DNA of 15,154 nucleotides from Actinocrinis sp035605935 (GTDB lineage Bacteria; Actinomycetota; Actinomycetes; Streptomycetales; Catenulisporaceae), in NCBI RefSeq assembly GCF_035605935.1, contig NZ_DATNGK010000184.1, positions 1-15,154 of the forward strand, read 5' to 3'. Positions 6,565-13,334 of this stretch are shown here, one piece after another. Numbering within the stretch: the first letter of the stretch is position 1; each line of letters begins with the position of its first letter. The position numbers and the translations under genes are program-made. The notes under the pieces are model-generated. The model was not told the DNA's origin. It saw nothing but the letters and a program-made list of their open reading frames with translations, and searched no databases.

Positions 6565-6623
6565 TCGGCAGGGTGCGGTCGGCAGGGTCTGTTGAGCGTG
6601 GGTGGTACGGCGGTGCGGTCGGC
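6565..6623. repeat. Short direct repeats in the nadC-coaX gap
   Basis: TCGGCAGGGT occurs at 6565-6574 and 6579-6588, and GGTGCGGTCGGC at 6572-6583 and 6612-6623. They fill most of the 100-bp space between the nadC stop and the coaX start. Coding on either strand is not convincing. They may be relics of slippage or recombination, and no regulatory dyad is evident. Confidence 0.4.
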
Positions 6624-6629
6624 GGTTGC

Positions 6630-7526
6630 TCAGCTGGTGCGGAAGTCGCAGCCGACGTCCAGGATCGGCGCGGAGTGGGTCAGCGCGCCGACGGAAAGAT
6701 AGTCGACTCCGGTCTCGGCGGCGGCGCGGGCCAGGTCCAGGGTCAGCCCGCCGCTCGCCTCGAGCCGGGTGCGGCCGTACGGCTCGTTGCGGCCGACCAG
6801 CAGCACCGCGGCGCGCATCCGTTCCGGGGTGAAGTTGTCGAGCAGTACCAGCTGCGCCCCGGCCTCGACGACCGGCAGCAACTGGTCGAGCGTATCGACT
6901 TCCACCTCGATTGGCAGCTCTGGGTGACGCTTGCGGACCGCTTCGAAGGCCTCGACGACGCCGCCGGCCGCGACCACATGATTGTCCTTGACCATCGCGG
7001 CGTCCGACAGCGACATCCGGTGGTTCACCCCGCCGCCGCACCGGACCGCGTACTTCTCCAGTTTGCGCAGGCCGGGCGTGGTTTTGCGGGTGTCGCGGAT
7101 CTTCGCTCCGGTGCCCTCGACCGCGTCGACCCAGCGGCGGGTCACGGTCGCGATACCGGAGAGGTGGCACAGCAGGTTGAGCGCGGTGCGCTCGGCGGTC
7201 AGCAGGTCGCGGACCCGGCCGCGAGCGGTGAACAGCACCGTGCCGGCCTCGACCCGCGCGCCGTCCTGGATGTGGAACTCGACCTGCGCGGAGCCGCCGG
7301 ACACCAGGTCTAGCACCGCGGCGGCGACCGGGATTCCGGCCGCGACGCCCGGGGCGCGGACTGTGAAGTCGGCGACGGCCTGTGCGGACTCGTCGACGGT
7401 GGCGACCGTGGTGACGTCTTCGCCGCCGTCTAGGTCCTCTTCGACGGCGTTACGCACGACCCGCTCGACGTATTCGGGGTCGAGTCCCGCGTCAGCGAGC
7501 AGCTGCGCGATCTGGGACGAGATCAC
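6630..7526 (-). CDS. nadC: Nicotinate-nucleotide diphosphorylase (quinolinate phosphoribosyltransferase)
   Basis: NadC turns quinolinate and PRPP into nicotinate mononucleotide, CO2 and pyrophosphate, the entry into the NAD pathway. The 298-aa sequence has the N-terminal open-faced sandwich domain (residues 1-115) and the alpha/beta barrel. Recognisable active-site segments are AERTALN (111-117), DTRKTTPG (145-152), NHR (168-170), VKDNH (179-183), IEVEV (206-210), LLDN (228-231), EASGG (256-260) and SVGALTHS (278-285). The GTG at 7526 overlaps the nadB stop in GTGA, and GAGGAGG lies just upstream inside nadB. The coupling to nadB fits, as NadB makes iminoaspartate for NadA. NadA itself is not encoded in the window. 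Confidence 0.97.
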   Translation of the reverse strand: MISSQIAQLLADAGLDPEYVERVVRNAVEEDLDGGEDVTTVATVDESAQAVADFTVRAPGVAAGIPVAAAVLDLVSGGSAQVEFHIQDGARVEAGTVLFTARGRVRDLLTAERTALNLLCHLSGIATVTRRWVDAVEGTGAKIRDTRKTTPGLRKLEKYAVRCGGGVNHRMSLSDAAMVKDNHVVAAGGVVEAFEAVRKRHPELPIEVEVDTLDQLLPVVEAGAQLVLLDNFTPERMRAAVLLVGRNEPYGRTRLEASGGLTLDLARAAAETGVDYLSVGALTHSAPILDVGCDFRTS

Positions 7527-9343
7527 CGGGCCTCCTCTTTCCGGGTTGCGGACACGGTGTTTTGATCAGACGCAGCGTTTTGATCGGACGCAGCGTTTTG
7601 ATCGGACGCAGCGTTTTGATTAGACGCAGGGTTTTGATTAGACGCAGCGTTCGAATGAAACGCAGTGCGTAGTCCGGGCGCTGCGTGTGAATCTGACGCT
7701 GACGGCACGGGGACACGCGTGATCTGCACACCTTCCGCCGTCGCCTGCGCGACCTGACGCACCCGCCAATGCTCGTCGTCGGCCAAGGGGAAATCCTCCC
7801 GCCAGTGCGAGCCGCGCGTCTCCTCGCGGCGCGCGGCAGCCTCGGCGAGCACCGTGGCCACCTGCTGGAGGTTAGTCGCCTCCCAGGCCTCCGCGCGCGG
7901 ATCGTCGTCGGCACGATCCAGCAGAGCGCGCAGGTCGGCGGCAGTACGCGCCAGCGAGTCCGCGCTGCGCAACACGCCAGCACCGGCACTCATCGCGTGC
8001 TGCGTCGCGTGCCGCACCGAGGGGTGCAACAACACCTGCGGCCGTTGGTCGTCCACCGGTTCGCCGGGTACCGGGTCCCCCTCGGGGCCGAAGGCGCGGA
8101 CCAGGTCGTGACCGATCCGGTCGGCGAAAACCAGGCCCTCCAGCAGCGAGTTCGACGCCAGCCGGTTCGCTCCGTGCACTCCGGTGCAGGCGGTCTCGCC
8201 GCAGGCGTAGAGGCCGGGGATCGAGGTGCGGCCCCAGTGATCTGTGAGCACGCCGCCGGAGGCGTAGTGCTCGGCCGGGGCCACCGGGATCAGATCGGTG
8301 ACCGGGTCGATGCCGAGCTGGTGCAGCGATTCCCAGATGGTGGGGAAGCGCCCGCGCCACTTGTCCTCGCCGAAGTGCCGCGCGTCCAGCCACAGGTGGT
8401 CAAGCCCCTGCTCGTTGGCTCGTCGCATGATCGCCTTGGCAACGATGTCGCGCGGCGCGAGGTCGGCCAGCTCATGGATGCCGGTCATGAACCGCTCGCC
8501 CTTGGCGTCCACCAGGAACGCGCCTTCGCCGCGCACCGCCTCGGAGATGAGCTGCTGCTGGCCGCGCGCTCCGTCGCCGAGCCAGAGCACGGTCGGGTGG
8601 AATTGCACGAATTCGAGGTCGGCGACCTGCGCCCCGGCGCGCAGCGCGAGCGCCACGCCGTCACCGGTGGCCACCGATGGGTTTGTGGTGGCCGTGAACA
8701 CCTGACCGAGGCCGCCCGTGGCCAGCACGATGGCGCGGGCGCGCACCGCGCCGACACCGTCGCGCGCGCCTTCGCCGAGCACGTGAAGCGTCAGCCCGGC
8801 GGCGCGGCCGTGCGCGTCGGTGAGCAGGTCGAGCACGAGGGCGTGATCGATGACCTCGACCTCGTCGACCAGCTGGTCCAGCCGGGCCAGCAGTGCGCGG
8901 GAGACCTCGGCGCCGGTCGCGTCGCCGCCGGCGTGAATGATCCGGTCCGCGTGGTGCCCGCCTTCGCGGCCCAGCGCGATGCTGCCGTCCGAGCGCCGGT
9001 CGAACTCGGCGCCCCGGTTGATCAGCAGGTTGCGCACCGCCGCCGGGCCCTCGGTGACCAGGATCCGCACCGTCTCCGGGTCGCAGAGCCCTGCGCCGGC
9101 CGTCAGCGTGTCGGCCAGGTGCGCCTCAGGGGTGTCGCCGATGCCGAGCGCGGCGGCTATCCCGCCCTGCGCCCAGCGGGTTGAGCCGTCTGAGGGCTGC
9201 GCCTTGGTGACCAGCAGCACCGAGCCCGCGTGCCGGGCGGCCAGCGCGGCGGTGAGCCCGGCGATGCCGGAGCCGACCACCACGGTGTCGGCATAGGCGG
9301 TCCAGCCGGGCGCGGGGGCCAGCAGTCTCGATATGCGGGTCAT
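7523..9343 (-). CDS. nadB: L-aspartate oxidase with a repeat-bearing C-terminal extension
   Basis: NadB is a cytosolic FAD enzyme that oxidises L-aspartate to iminoaspartate, the substrate of quinolinate synthase. Of 606 aa, residues 20-45 hold the dinucleotide-binding GSGIAGL. The succinate dehydrogenase/aspartate oxidase signatures follow: STRWAQGGIAAALG (54-67), HAGGDATGAEV (137-147), FVQFHPTV (245-252), EAVRGEGAFL (268-277), LAPRDI with Arg298, EHYASGGV with His359 and GETACTGVHGANRLASNS (382-399). The helical C-terminal domain ends near residue 545. The last 60 residues are a low-complexity tail containing copies of the hexapeptide AAS(D/N)QN at about 566-595, encoded by 18-bp tandem repeats. 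NadB is usually about 530-580 aa, so the tail is an addition. The ATG at 9343 overlaps the panC stop in ATGA. Catalytic residues look intact. Confidence 0.96.
   Translation of the reverse strand: MTRISRLLAPAPGWTAYADTVVVGSGIAGLTAALAARHAGSVLLVTKAQPSDGSTRWAQGGIAAALGIGDTPEAHLADTLTAGAGLCDPETVRILVTEGPAAVRNLLINRGAEFDRRSDGSIALGREGGHHADRIIHAGGDATGAEVSRALLARLDQLVDEVEVIDHALVLDLLTDAHGRAAGLTLHVLGEGARDGVGAVRARAIVLATGGLGQVFTATTNPSVATGDGVALALRAGAQVADLEFVQFHPTVLWLGDGARGQQQLISEAVRGEGAFLVDAKGERFMTGIHELADLAPRDIVAKAIMRRANEQGLDHLWLDARHFGEDKWRGRFPTIWESLHQLGIDPVTDLIPVAPAEHYASGGVLTDHWGRTSIPGLYACGETACTGVHGANRLASNSLLEGLVFADRIGHDLVRAFGPEGDPVPGEPVDDQRPQVLLHPSVRHATQHAMSAGAGVLRSADSLARTAADLRALLDRADDDPRAEAWEATNLQQVATVLAEAAARREETRGSHWREDFPLADDEHWRVRQVAQATAEGVQITRVPVPSASDSHAAPGLRTAFHSNAASNQNPASNQNAASDQNAASDQNAASDQNTVSATRKEEAR
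7559..7666. repeat. 18-bp tandem repeat array inside the 3' end of nadB
   Basis: Five near-identical 18-bp units of the form GTTTTGATCGGACGCAGC run from 7559 to 7648, with two or three variable bases (CAG, CGG or TAG after GAT; a final G in unit four). A sixth, degenerate copy follows at 7649-7666. Because 18 is a multiple of 3, gain or loss of units keeps the nadB frame. On the coding strand each unit gives AAS(D/N)QN. The array is more A/T-rich than its surroundings. Confidence 0.95.
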
Positions 9344-10197
9344 GTCGCCTCACCGGTGATGGTCAGCGGGACATTGTCGATGAGCCGGGTCGTGCCGACT
9401 CGCGCGGCCACCGCGAGGATGGCGTTGCCGGTGTAGTCGTCCCGGAATTCTTGAAAGTTTCCCGGGTCGACCAGCGCGAGGTAGTCGAGGACGAGCGGCG
9501 GGTCGGCGTGCGCCGCCTCGTCGAGCACTCGGCGGGCGGCCGCGAGCACGGCGGTCACGGTCGGCTGGGTCGCGCCTTCGGCCAGCGCCCGGCTGAGCGC
9601 GAGCGCGGTCTGCCGCTGCGCGCCGGAGAGGTAGCGGTTGCGGCTGGAAAGTGCCAGGCCATCCGGTTCACGCACGGTGCGCACGCCGACGATCTCCACC
9701 GGCAGATTGAAGTCCAGCGCCATCCGGCGGATCAACGCGAGCTGCTGGGCGTCCTTCTGCCCGAAGAAGGCGACGTCCGGGGCGGTCAGGTTCAGCAGCT
9801 TGTTGACGACGGTGAGCATCCCGGCGAAATGGCCGGGCCGGAAGGCGCCTTCGAGCACCTCCCCCATCGGGCCCGGATCGACCATGACCATGGGCGTGCC
9901 ACCGGGATAGACCTCCTCGACCGCGGGGGCGAAGACCACGTCGACATCAGTCGCCTCGCACAGCTTCAGATCCTGGTCGAGGGTGCGCGGGTAGCGCGAG
10001 AAATCCTCGGTCGGGCCGAACTGAAGCGGGTTGACGAAGATGGTCACGATCACGGTCTTGGCCGCCTGCCTGGCCGCCTGGATCAGCGCGAGGTGCCCGT
10101 CGTGCAGCGCGCCCATCGTCATCACCACGGCCGTGTCGCCGAAGCGTCCGGCGCGGGCCGCCTCGAGGTCGGCGCGGGTGTGCACCACCCTGGTCAC
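9340..10197 (-). CDS. panC: Pantothenate synthetase (pantoate-beta-alanine ligase)
   Basis: PanC joins pantoate and beta-alanine with ATP, via pantoyl-adenylate, to give pantothenate. From the GTG at 10197 it is 285 aa, the normal length. The nucleotidyltransferase signature MGALHDGHLAL contains His32 and His35 of the HIGH-like motif. IFVNPLQFGPTEDFSRYPR (53-71), VVNKLLNL, AFFGQKDAQQLALI and the KMSKS-like loop region REPDGLALSSRNRYL follow in order. A longer open frame extends upstream to 10599, but the GTG at 10197 overlaps the previous gene's stop in GTGA, has GGGAG 7 nt before it, and gives the canonical N-terminus. Beta-alanine would come from PanD, which is not in this block, although panD follows panC in mycobacteria. 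Confidence 0.96.
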   Translation of the reverse strand: MTRVVHTRADLEAARAGRFGDTAVVMTMGALHDGHLALIQAARQAAKTVIVTIFVNPLQFGPTEDFSRYPRTLDQDLKLCEATDVDVVFAPAVEEVYPGGTPMVMVDPGPMGEVLEGAFRPGHFAGMLTVVNKLLNLTAPDVAFFGQKDAQQLALIRRMALDFNLPVEIVGVRTVREPDGLALSSRNRYLSGAQRQTALALSRALAEGATQPTVTAVLAAARRVLDEAAHADPPLVLDYLALVDPGNFQEFRDDYTGNAILAVAARVGTTRLIDNVPLTITGEAT

Positions 10198-11150
10198 TGG
10201 CCTTCTCCCTTCGAGCGCGTTTCGCTCAGCACTCCCAGCAGCGGCTCGGCTTGTTCGGCGGTGAGCATCCCGGCCGCCAGCGCCCGGTCGGCGGTCAGCC
10301 GCGCCATCGCCAGGTACGCGGCGCGCACCGGGCCGTGCGGCGTGACCCGGTCCAGCTCTTCGAGGTGGGCGGCGACGGTGCCCGCATCGCCACGCGCCAC
10401 CGGTCCGGTCAGCGCCGCGTCCCCGGACCGCAACGCGTTGTCGAGCGCGGCCGAGAGTAGCGGCGCGAGCATGTGGTTCGGCTGGTTCACCCCGCTGGCA
10501 CGCAACAGGTCGGCGGCCTGAGCGACGAGGGTGACCAGGTAGTTCGCGCCGGCGGCCAGGGCGGCGTGGTAGAGCGGGCGGTGCTCCTCGCCGATCCACT
10601 CCGGCTCCCCGCCCATTTCCACCACGAGCGTCTCGGCCATTGGCCGGAACTGCTCGGGCGCGGTCACCCCGAACGAGCAGCCGGTCAGCCGGGCCAGGTC
10701 CACCTCGGTGCCGGTGAACGTCATCACCGGATGCAGCGCGAGCGGCAGCGCTCCGGCCCTACGCACCGGGTCGAGCACCGCGATCCCATATCGGCCGGAC
10801 GTGTGTACGACTACCTTGCCGGGTTGGATCACACCCGTCGAGACCAGGCCGGTGGCGAGTTGCCCGAGCGCGTCATCGGGCACGGTAAGCAGCAGCAGCT
10901 CGGCCTGCGTCGCCACCTCCTGCGCGGGCAGCAGCGGAACGCCGGGCAGCATCTCGGCGGCGCGGCGACGGGAGCGCTCTGAGACCCCGGACGCGGCGAC
11001 CACGCTGTGCCCGGCGCGCGCGAGGGCGGCGCCGAGCACCGGGCCGACCCGGCCCGCGCCGATGATGCCCACCGTGAAACGGCCAGGACGGGACGTCGTG
11101 GCAGCGTCCGGCGGCTGCCCTGGCAAGCCGTCCACGCCCTCACCCCTCAT
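10194..11150 (-). CDS. Rossmann-fold/DUF2520 protein, possible ketopantoate reductase-like enzyme
   Basis: Taken from the ATG at 11150 it is 318 aa. Residues 25-55 form a Rossmann motif, TVGIIGAGRVGPVLGAALARAG, and the basic stretch SERSRRR after the second strand suggests NADP(H). TVPDDAL (89-95), VVHTSGRYG (114-122) and LHPVMTF (139-145) are typical of the Rossmann-like/DUF2520 pair. The helical half contains YHAALAAGANYLVTLV (194-209), resembling the C-terminal helices of 6-phosphogluconate dehydrogenase-type enzymes. A GTG at 11135 with AGGGG 7 nt upstream is an equally credible start. The open frame before 11150 is not supported. The gene overlaps panC by GTGA, as in other actinobacteria. 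The natural guess is a pantoate-forming reductase or another pantothenate-linked dehydrogenase. No substrate can be assigned from sequence alone. Confidence 0.8.
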   Translation of the reverse strand: MRGEGVDGLPGQPPDAATTSRPGRFTVGIIGAGRVGPVLGAALARAGHSVVAASGVSERSRRRAAEMLPGVPLLPAQEVATQAELLLLTVPDDALGQLATGLVSTGVIQPGKVVVHTSGRYGIAVLDPVRRAGALPLALHPVMTFTGTEVDLARLTGCSFGVTAPEQFRPMAETLVVEMGGEPEWIGEEHRPLYHAALAAGANYLVTLVAQAADLLRASGVNQPNHMLAPLLSAALDNALRSGDAALTGPVARGDAGTVAAHLEELDRVTPHGPVRAAYLAMARLTADRALAAGMLTAEQAEPLLGVLSETRSKGEGQ

Positions 11151-11215
11151 CCGCTTTCCGTTCCAGTCCCGCAAAGGTCGGGTACCAGACGTGGCATAAG
11201 CGTACGCGCCCGCGG

Positions 11216-11230
11216 CGACAGACGCTGTCG
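11216..11230. promoter_or_regulatory. Perfect inverted repeat in the divergent DUF2520/FUSC gap
   Basis: CGACAG (11216-11221) and CTGTCG (11225-11230) are perfect inverted arms around ACG. They sit 66 bp before the FUSC start and 66 bp upstream of the DUF2520 gene, in the 145-bp divergent gap. The position suits an operator for either gene. In such GC-rich DNA a 6-bp dyad can be chance, so support is weak. No other clear element was found in this gap. Confidence 0.3.
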
Positions 11231-11295
11231 ACGATCTGTTGTCAGCCACCGGACGACACTCCCGTCCTGCCCGGCGATGCAGGACAATGGTGATC

Positions 11296-12546
11296 ATGTC
11301 GGGTGAGGAAGGCCGATATGTCGCTGCCCTGGTCAACCGGGCCCGCGACCGGATCAACCTGGGCTCACGCTGGCCGCTCGGCCCGACCCTGCGCGCGTAC
11401 CGGCTGCACGGCTTCGAGCATTGGCTGATCCGCGAGCGAGACGCCTTCCTGCAGACCGCGAAGGCGGCGCTGGCCGCGGCGCTCGCCTGGGAGCTGTCCG
11501 CGGAGCTGCTGCGGGTGCGCGATCCGGTGCTCGCATCGGTCGCCGCGCTGGTCGTGGTGCAGGTGACGCTCTATCAGTCGGTGCGCCGGGCGATTCAGTA
11601 CAGTGCCGGGATCGTCGCCGGAATGGTCGGCGCGCTGGCTATCGGACGCTACCTGGGCGTCAACATGCTGACGATGTCGCTGATCGTCGTCTTCGGCCTG
11701 GTGCTGGGCCGCACCCTGCAATTGGGCACGCAGGTCACCCAGGTCGCGGTGACCGGCCTGCTGGTGCTGGCCTTCGGCAGCAGTTACGGACTGATCCGGG
11801 TACTCGACAGCGTCATCGGCGCCACGATCGGCGTCTTGGTCAACATCGTGGTCGCGCCGCCGGCCTTCGCCAGGACCGCGGCCAAGGAGCTGGCCGATCT
11901 GGCCGACGACCTGGCCGCGCTGTGTGGCTCGGTGGCCAAACGGTTGCGCGGCGATTGGGACCACGACCAGGCCCGCAGTTGGCTGAGCCGCAGCCGGGAA
12001 CTGGCCGCCTCCGCCCGCGCGGCCCGCAAGATCGCCGAGCAGGCCGAGGAGTCGCTGAAGTACCACCCGCGCAGGTCGACCCATCTCGACGACGTGCATC
12101 GGGTCGACGAGGCCGCCATCGCGCTCGACCACGTCGCCACGCAGCTCAACAGTCTGATGCGCGGTTTGTCCGACCTCACCGCGGAATTCGCCGGCATCCC
12201 CAGCGCGCACCGGTCGCTTCCGCCCGAGCTGGCGCAGTTGCTTGATGACTCGGCAAAGGCGCTGAACGCGTTCGGCCGGCTGCAACTGCCGGACAAGGCC
12301 AGTCCGCGCGTTTACGAGGAACTCAGCCGGCTGATCAAGTCCTCGAAGCCGCATGCGCGCGAGGCGGCTCAGGCGATGCACCCGGACGACGACGCGCCGA
12401 CGATGCTGTGGTCGATCCACGGCGCGCTGCTCGACGATTCGCGTCGGATGCTGCGTGAACTCGACCCGGATGACGGTCCGCACCGAGAGGGCATCCCAGC
12501 GGAGCTACGCGCCTATTCGGCACACCCATCTCGGCAGCCGGTATAA
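11296..12546 (+). CDS. FUSC/aromatic acid exporter-like membrane protein
   Basis: Of 416 aa, the N-terminal half has about six hydrophobic segments (near 52-71, 78-95, 101-120, 123-140, 146-165 and 170-190). They resemble one membrane bundle of the FUSC/ArAE (DUF939-like) family, including the RDPVLASVAALVVVQVTLYQSV region. Residues 195-416 are cytosolic and mostly helical, rich in Ala, Arg and Glu, with likely coiled-coil stretches (ELADLADDLAAL, ARKIAEQAEESL). FUSC relatives are implicated in efflux of aromatic acids or similar small anions; the substrate here is unknown. The start could be ATG 11287, GTG 11290 or ATG 11296; AGGA at 11281-11284 best serves 11290 or 11296. It is divergent from the DUF2520-panC block and convergent with the response regulator gene, so it is probably monocistronic. 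Confidence 0.8.
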   Translation: MSGEEGRYVAALVNRARDRINLGSRWPLGPTLRAYRLHGFEHWLIRERDAFLQTAKAALAAALAWELSAELLRVRDPVLASVAALVVVQVTLYQSVRRAIQYSAGIVAGMVGALAIGRYLGVNMLTMSLIVVFGLVLGRTLQLGTQVTQVAVTGLLVLAFGSSYGLIRVLDSVIGATIGVLVNIVVAPPAFARTAAKELADLADDLAALCGSVAKRLRGDWDHDQARSWLSRSRELAASARAARKIAEQAEESLKYHPRRSTHLDDVHRVDEAAIALDHVATQLNSLMRGLSDLTAEFAGIPSAHRSLPPELAQLLDDSAKALNAFGRLQLPDKASPRVYEELSRLIKSSKPHAREAAQAMHPDDDAPTMLWSIHGALLDDSRRMLRELDPDDGPHREGIPAELRAYSAHPSRQPV

Positions 12547-12566
12547 GGCACCTGCCGGCACGTTAC

Positions 12567-12582
12567 GCGCCGGTTATGGCGC
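12567..12582. terminator. Small hairpin between convergent genes
   Basis: GCGCC (12567-12571), a 6-nt loop GGTTAT and GGCGC (12578-12582) form a 5-bp stem in the 37-bp space between the FUSC stop and the response regulator stop. It could act in both directions. There is no T tract and the stem is short, so this is a weak call. Confidence 0.25.
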
Positions 12583-12583
12583 C

Positions 12584-13300
12584 CTAGCGCGGTCCAGGAC
12601 GAACCAGACCGGTCTCGTACGCAAGGACGACTGCCTGAACCCGGTCACGCAGGTCCAGCTTCATCAGAATCCTGCCGACATGCGTCTTCACGGTCGCCTC
12701 GGAAAGCACCAAGCGCGCTGCGATCTCCGAGTTGGATAGGCCCTGCGCGACCAACCCGAGCACTTCCCGCTCGCGCTCGGTGAGAACGGACAGCGTCGGC
12801 GGCGCGGGCGCGCTGGTGGACGGCAGCATCGGCGCGAAGCGATCGAGCAGCCGCCGGGTCGTCGAGGGCGCGACGACGGCGTCGCCGCTGTGCACCGCCC
12901 GGATCGCGGACAGCAGTTCGGTGGGCGGGACGTCCTTGAGCAAGAAGCCGCTCGCCCCGGCCTTGATCGCGGCGAACGCGTATTCGTCGAGGTCGAAGGT
13001 GGTCAGGATGAGCACCTTCGGGTGCGAGCCGGCGAGTGTGGCCGCGCCGCCGTCACCGAGCAGCCGGCGCGTCGTCTCCACGCCGTCGAGCGCGGGCATG
13101 CGGACATCCATCAGCACGACGTCGGCGTCCACCTGCGCGAGAAGTTCGAGCGCGGAGATGCCGTCCGCCGCTTCCCCGACGACCTCCATGTCCCGTTGCG
13201 CGTCCAGGATCATGCGAAATCCGGTGCGCAGCAGTTCCTGATCGTCCACGAGCACGACCCGGATCTTCGCGCCCTCGCGCGTCATCGTGCCTTCGGCCAT
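12584..13300 (-). CDS. NarL/FixJ-family response regulator
   Basis: This 238-aa DNA-binding regulator has a receiver domain at about residues 12-136, with the acidic pair Asp19/Asp20, the phospho-acceptor Asp65 (VLMDVRMP), Thr100/Thr101 (LILTTF) and Lys122 (LLKDVP). A linker follows, then a LuxR-type helix-turn-helix at about 172-232 (LTEREREVLGLVAQGLSNSEIAARLVLSE and TVKTHVGRILMKL in succession). A loop around 82-94 (LGDGGAATLAGSH) is longer than in many relatives; this Gly/Ala insertion is common in streptomycete-type NarL regulators. The ATG at 13300 has AGGGG 6 nt upstream. The gene follows the histidine kinase stop by 34 bp and is surely its partner. The target genes are not shown by the sequence; the neighbouring FUSC exporter is one candidate. 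Confidence 0.93.
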   Translation of the reverse strand: MAEGTMTREGAKIRVVLVDDQELLRTGFRMILDAQRDMEVVGEAADGISALELLAQVDADVVLMDVRMPALDGVETTRRLLGDGGAATLAGSHPKVLILTTFDLDEYAFAAIKAGASGFLLKDVPPTELLSAIRAVHSGDAVVAPSTTRRLLDRFAPMLPSTSAPAPPTLSVLTEREREVLGLVAQGLSNSEIAARLVLSEATVKTHVGRILMKLDLRDRVQAVVLAYETGLVRPGPR

Positions 13301-13334
13301 CGTTCGCCCCTCGCTGTTCAGGCTGCGTCGCTGT

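Noticed and set aside
7559..7666. CRISPR array
   Set aside because: The units are contiguous 18-mers with no spacers, lie in frame inside nadB and encode a peptide repeat.
7769..9184. 471-codon plus-strand open frame opposite nadB
   Set aside because: It is the antisense of a fully conserved enzyme gene; the high GC content keeps the opposite frame free of stops. The product has no recognisable domain.
11365..12483. 372-codon minus-strand open frame opposite the FUSC gene
   Set aside because: Shadow frame rich in Arg, Gln and His, with no ribosome site or family features; the plus-strand frame has clear membrane segments.
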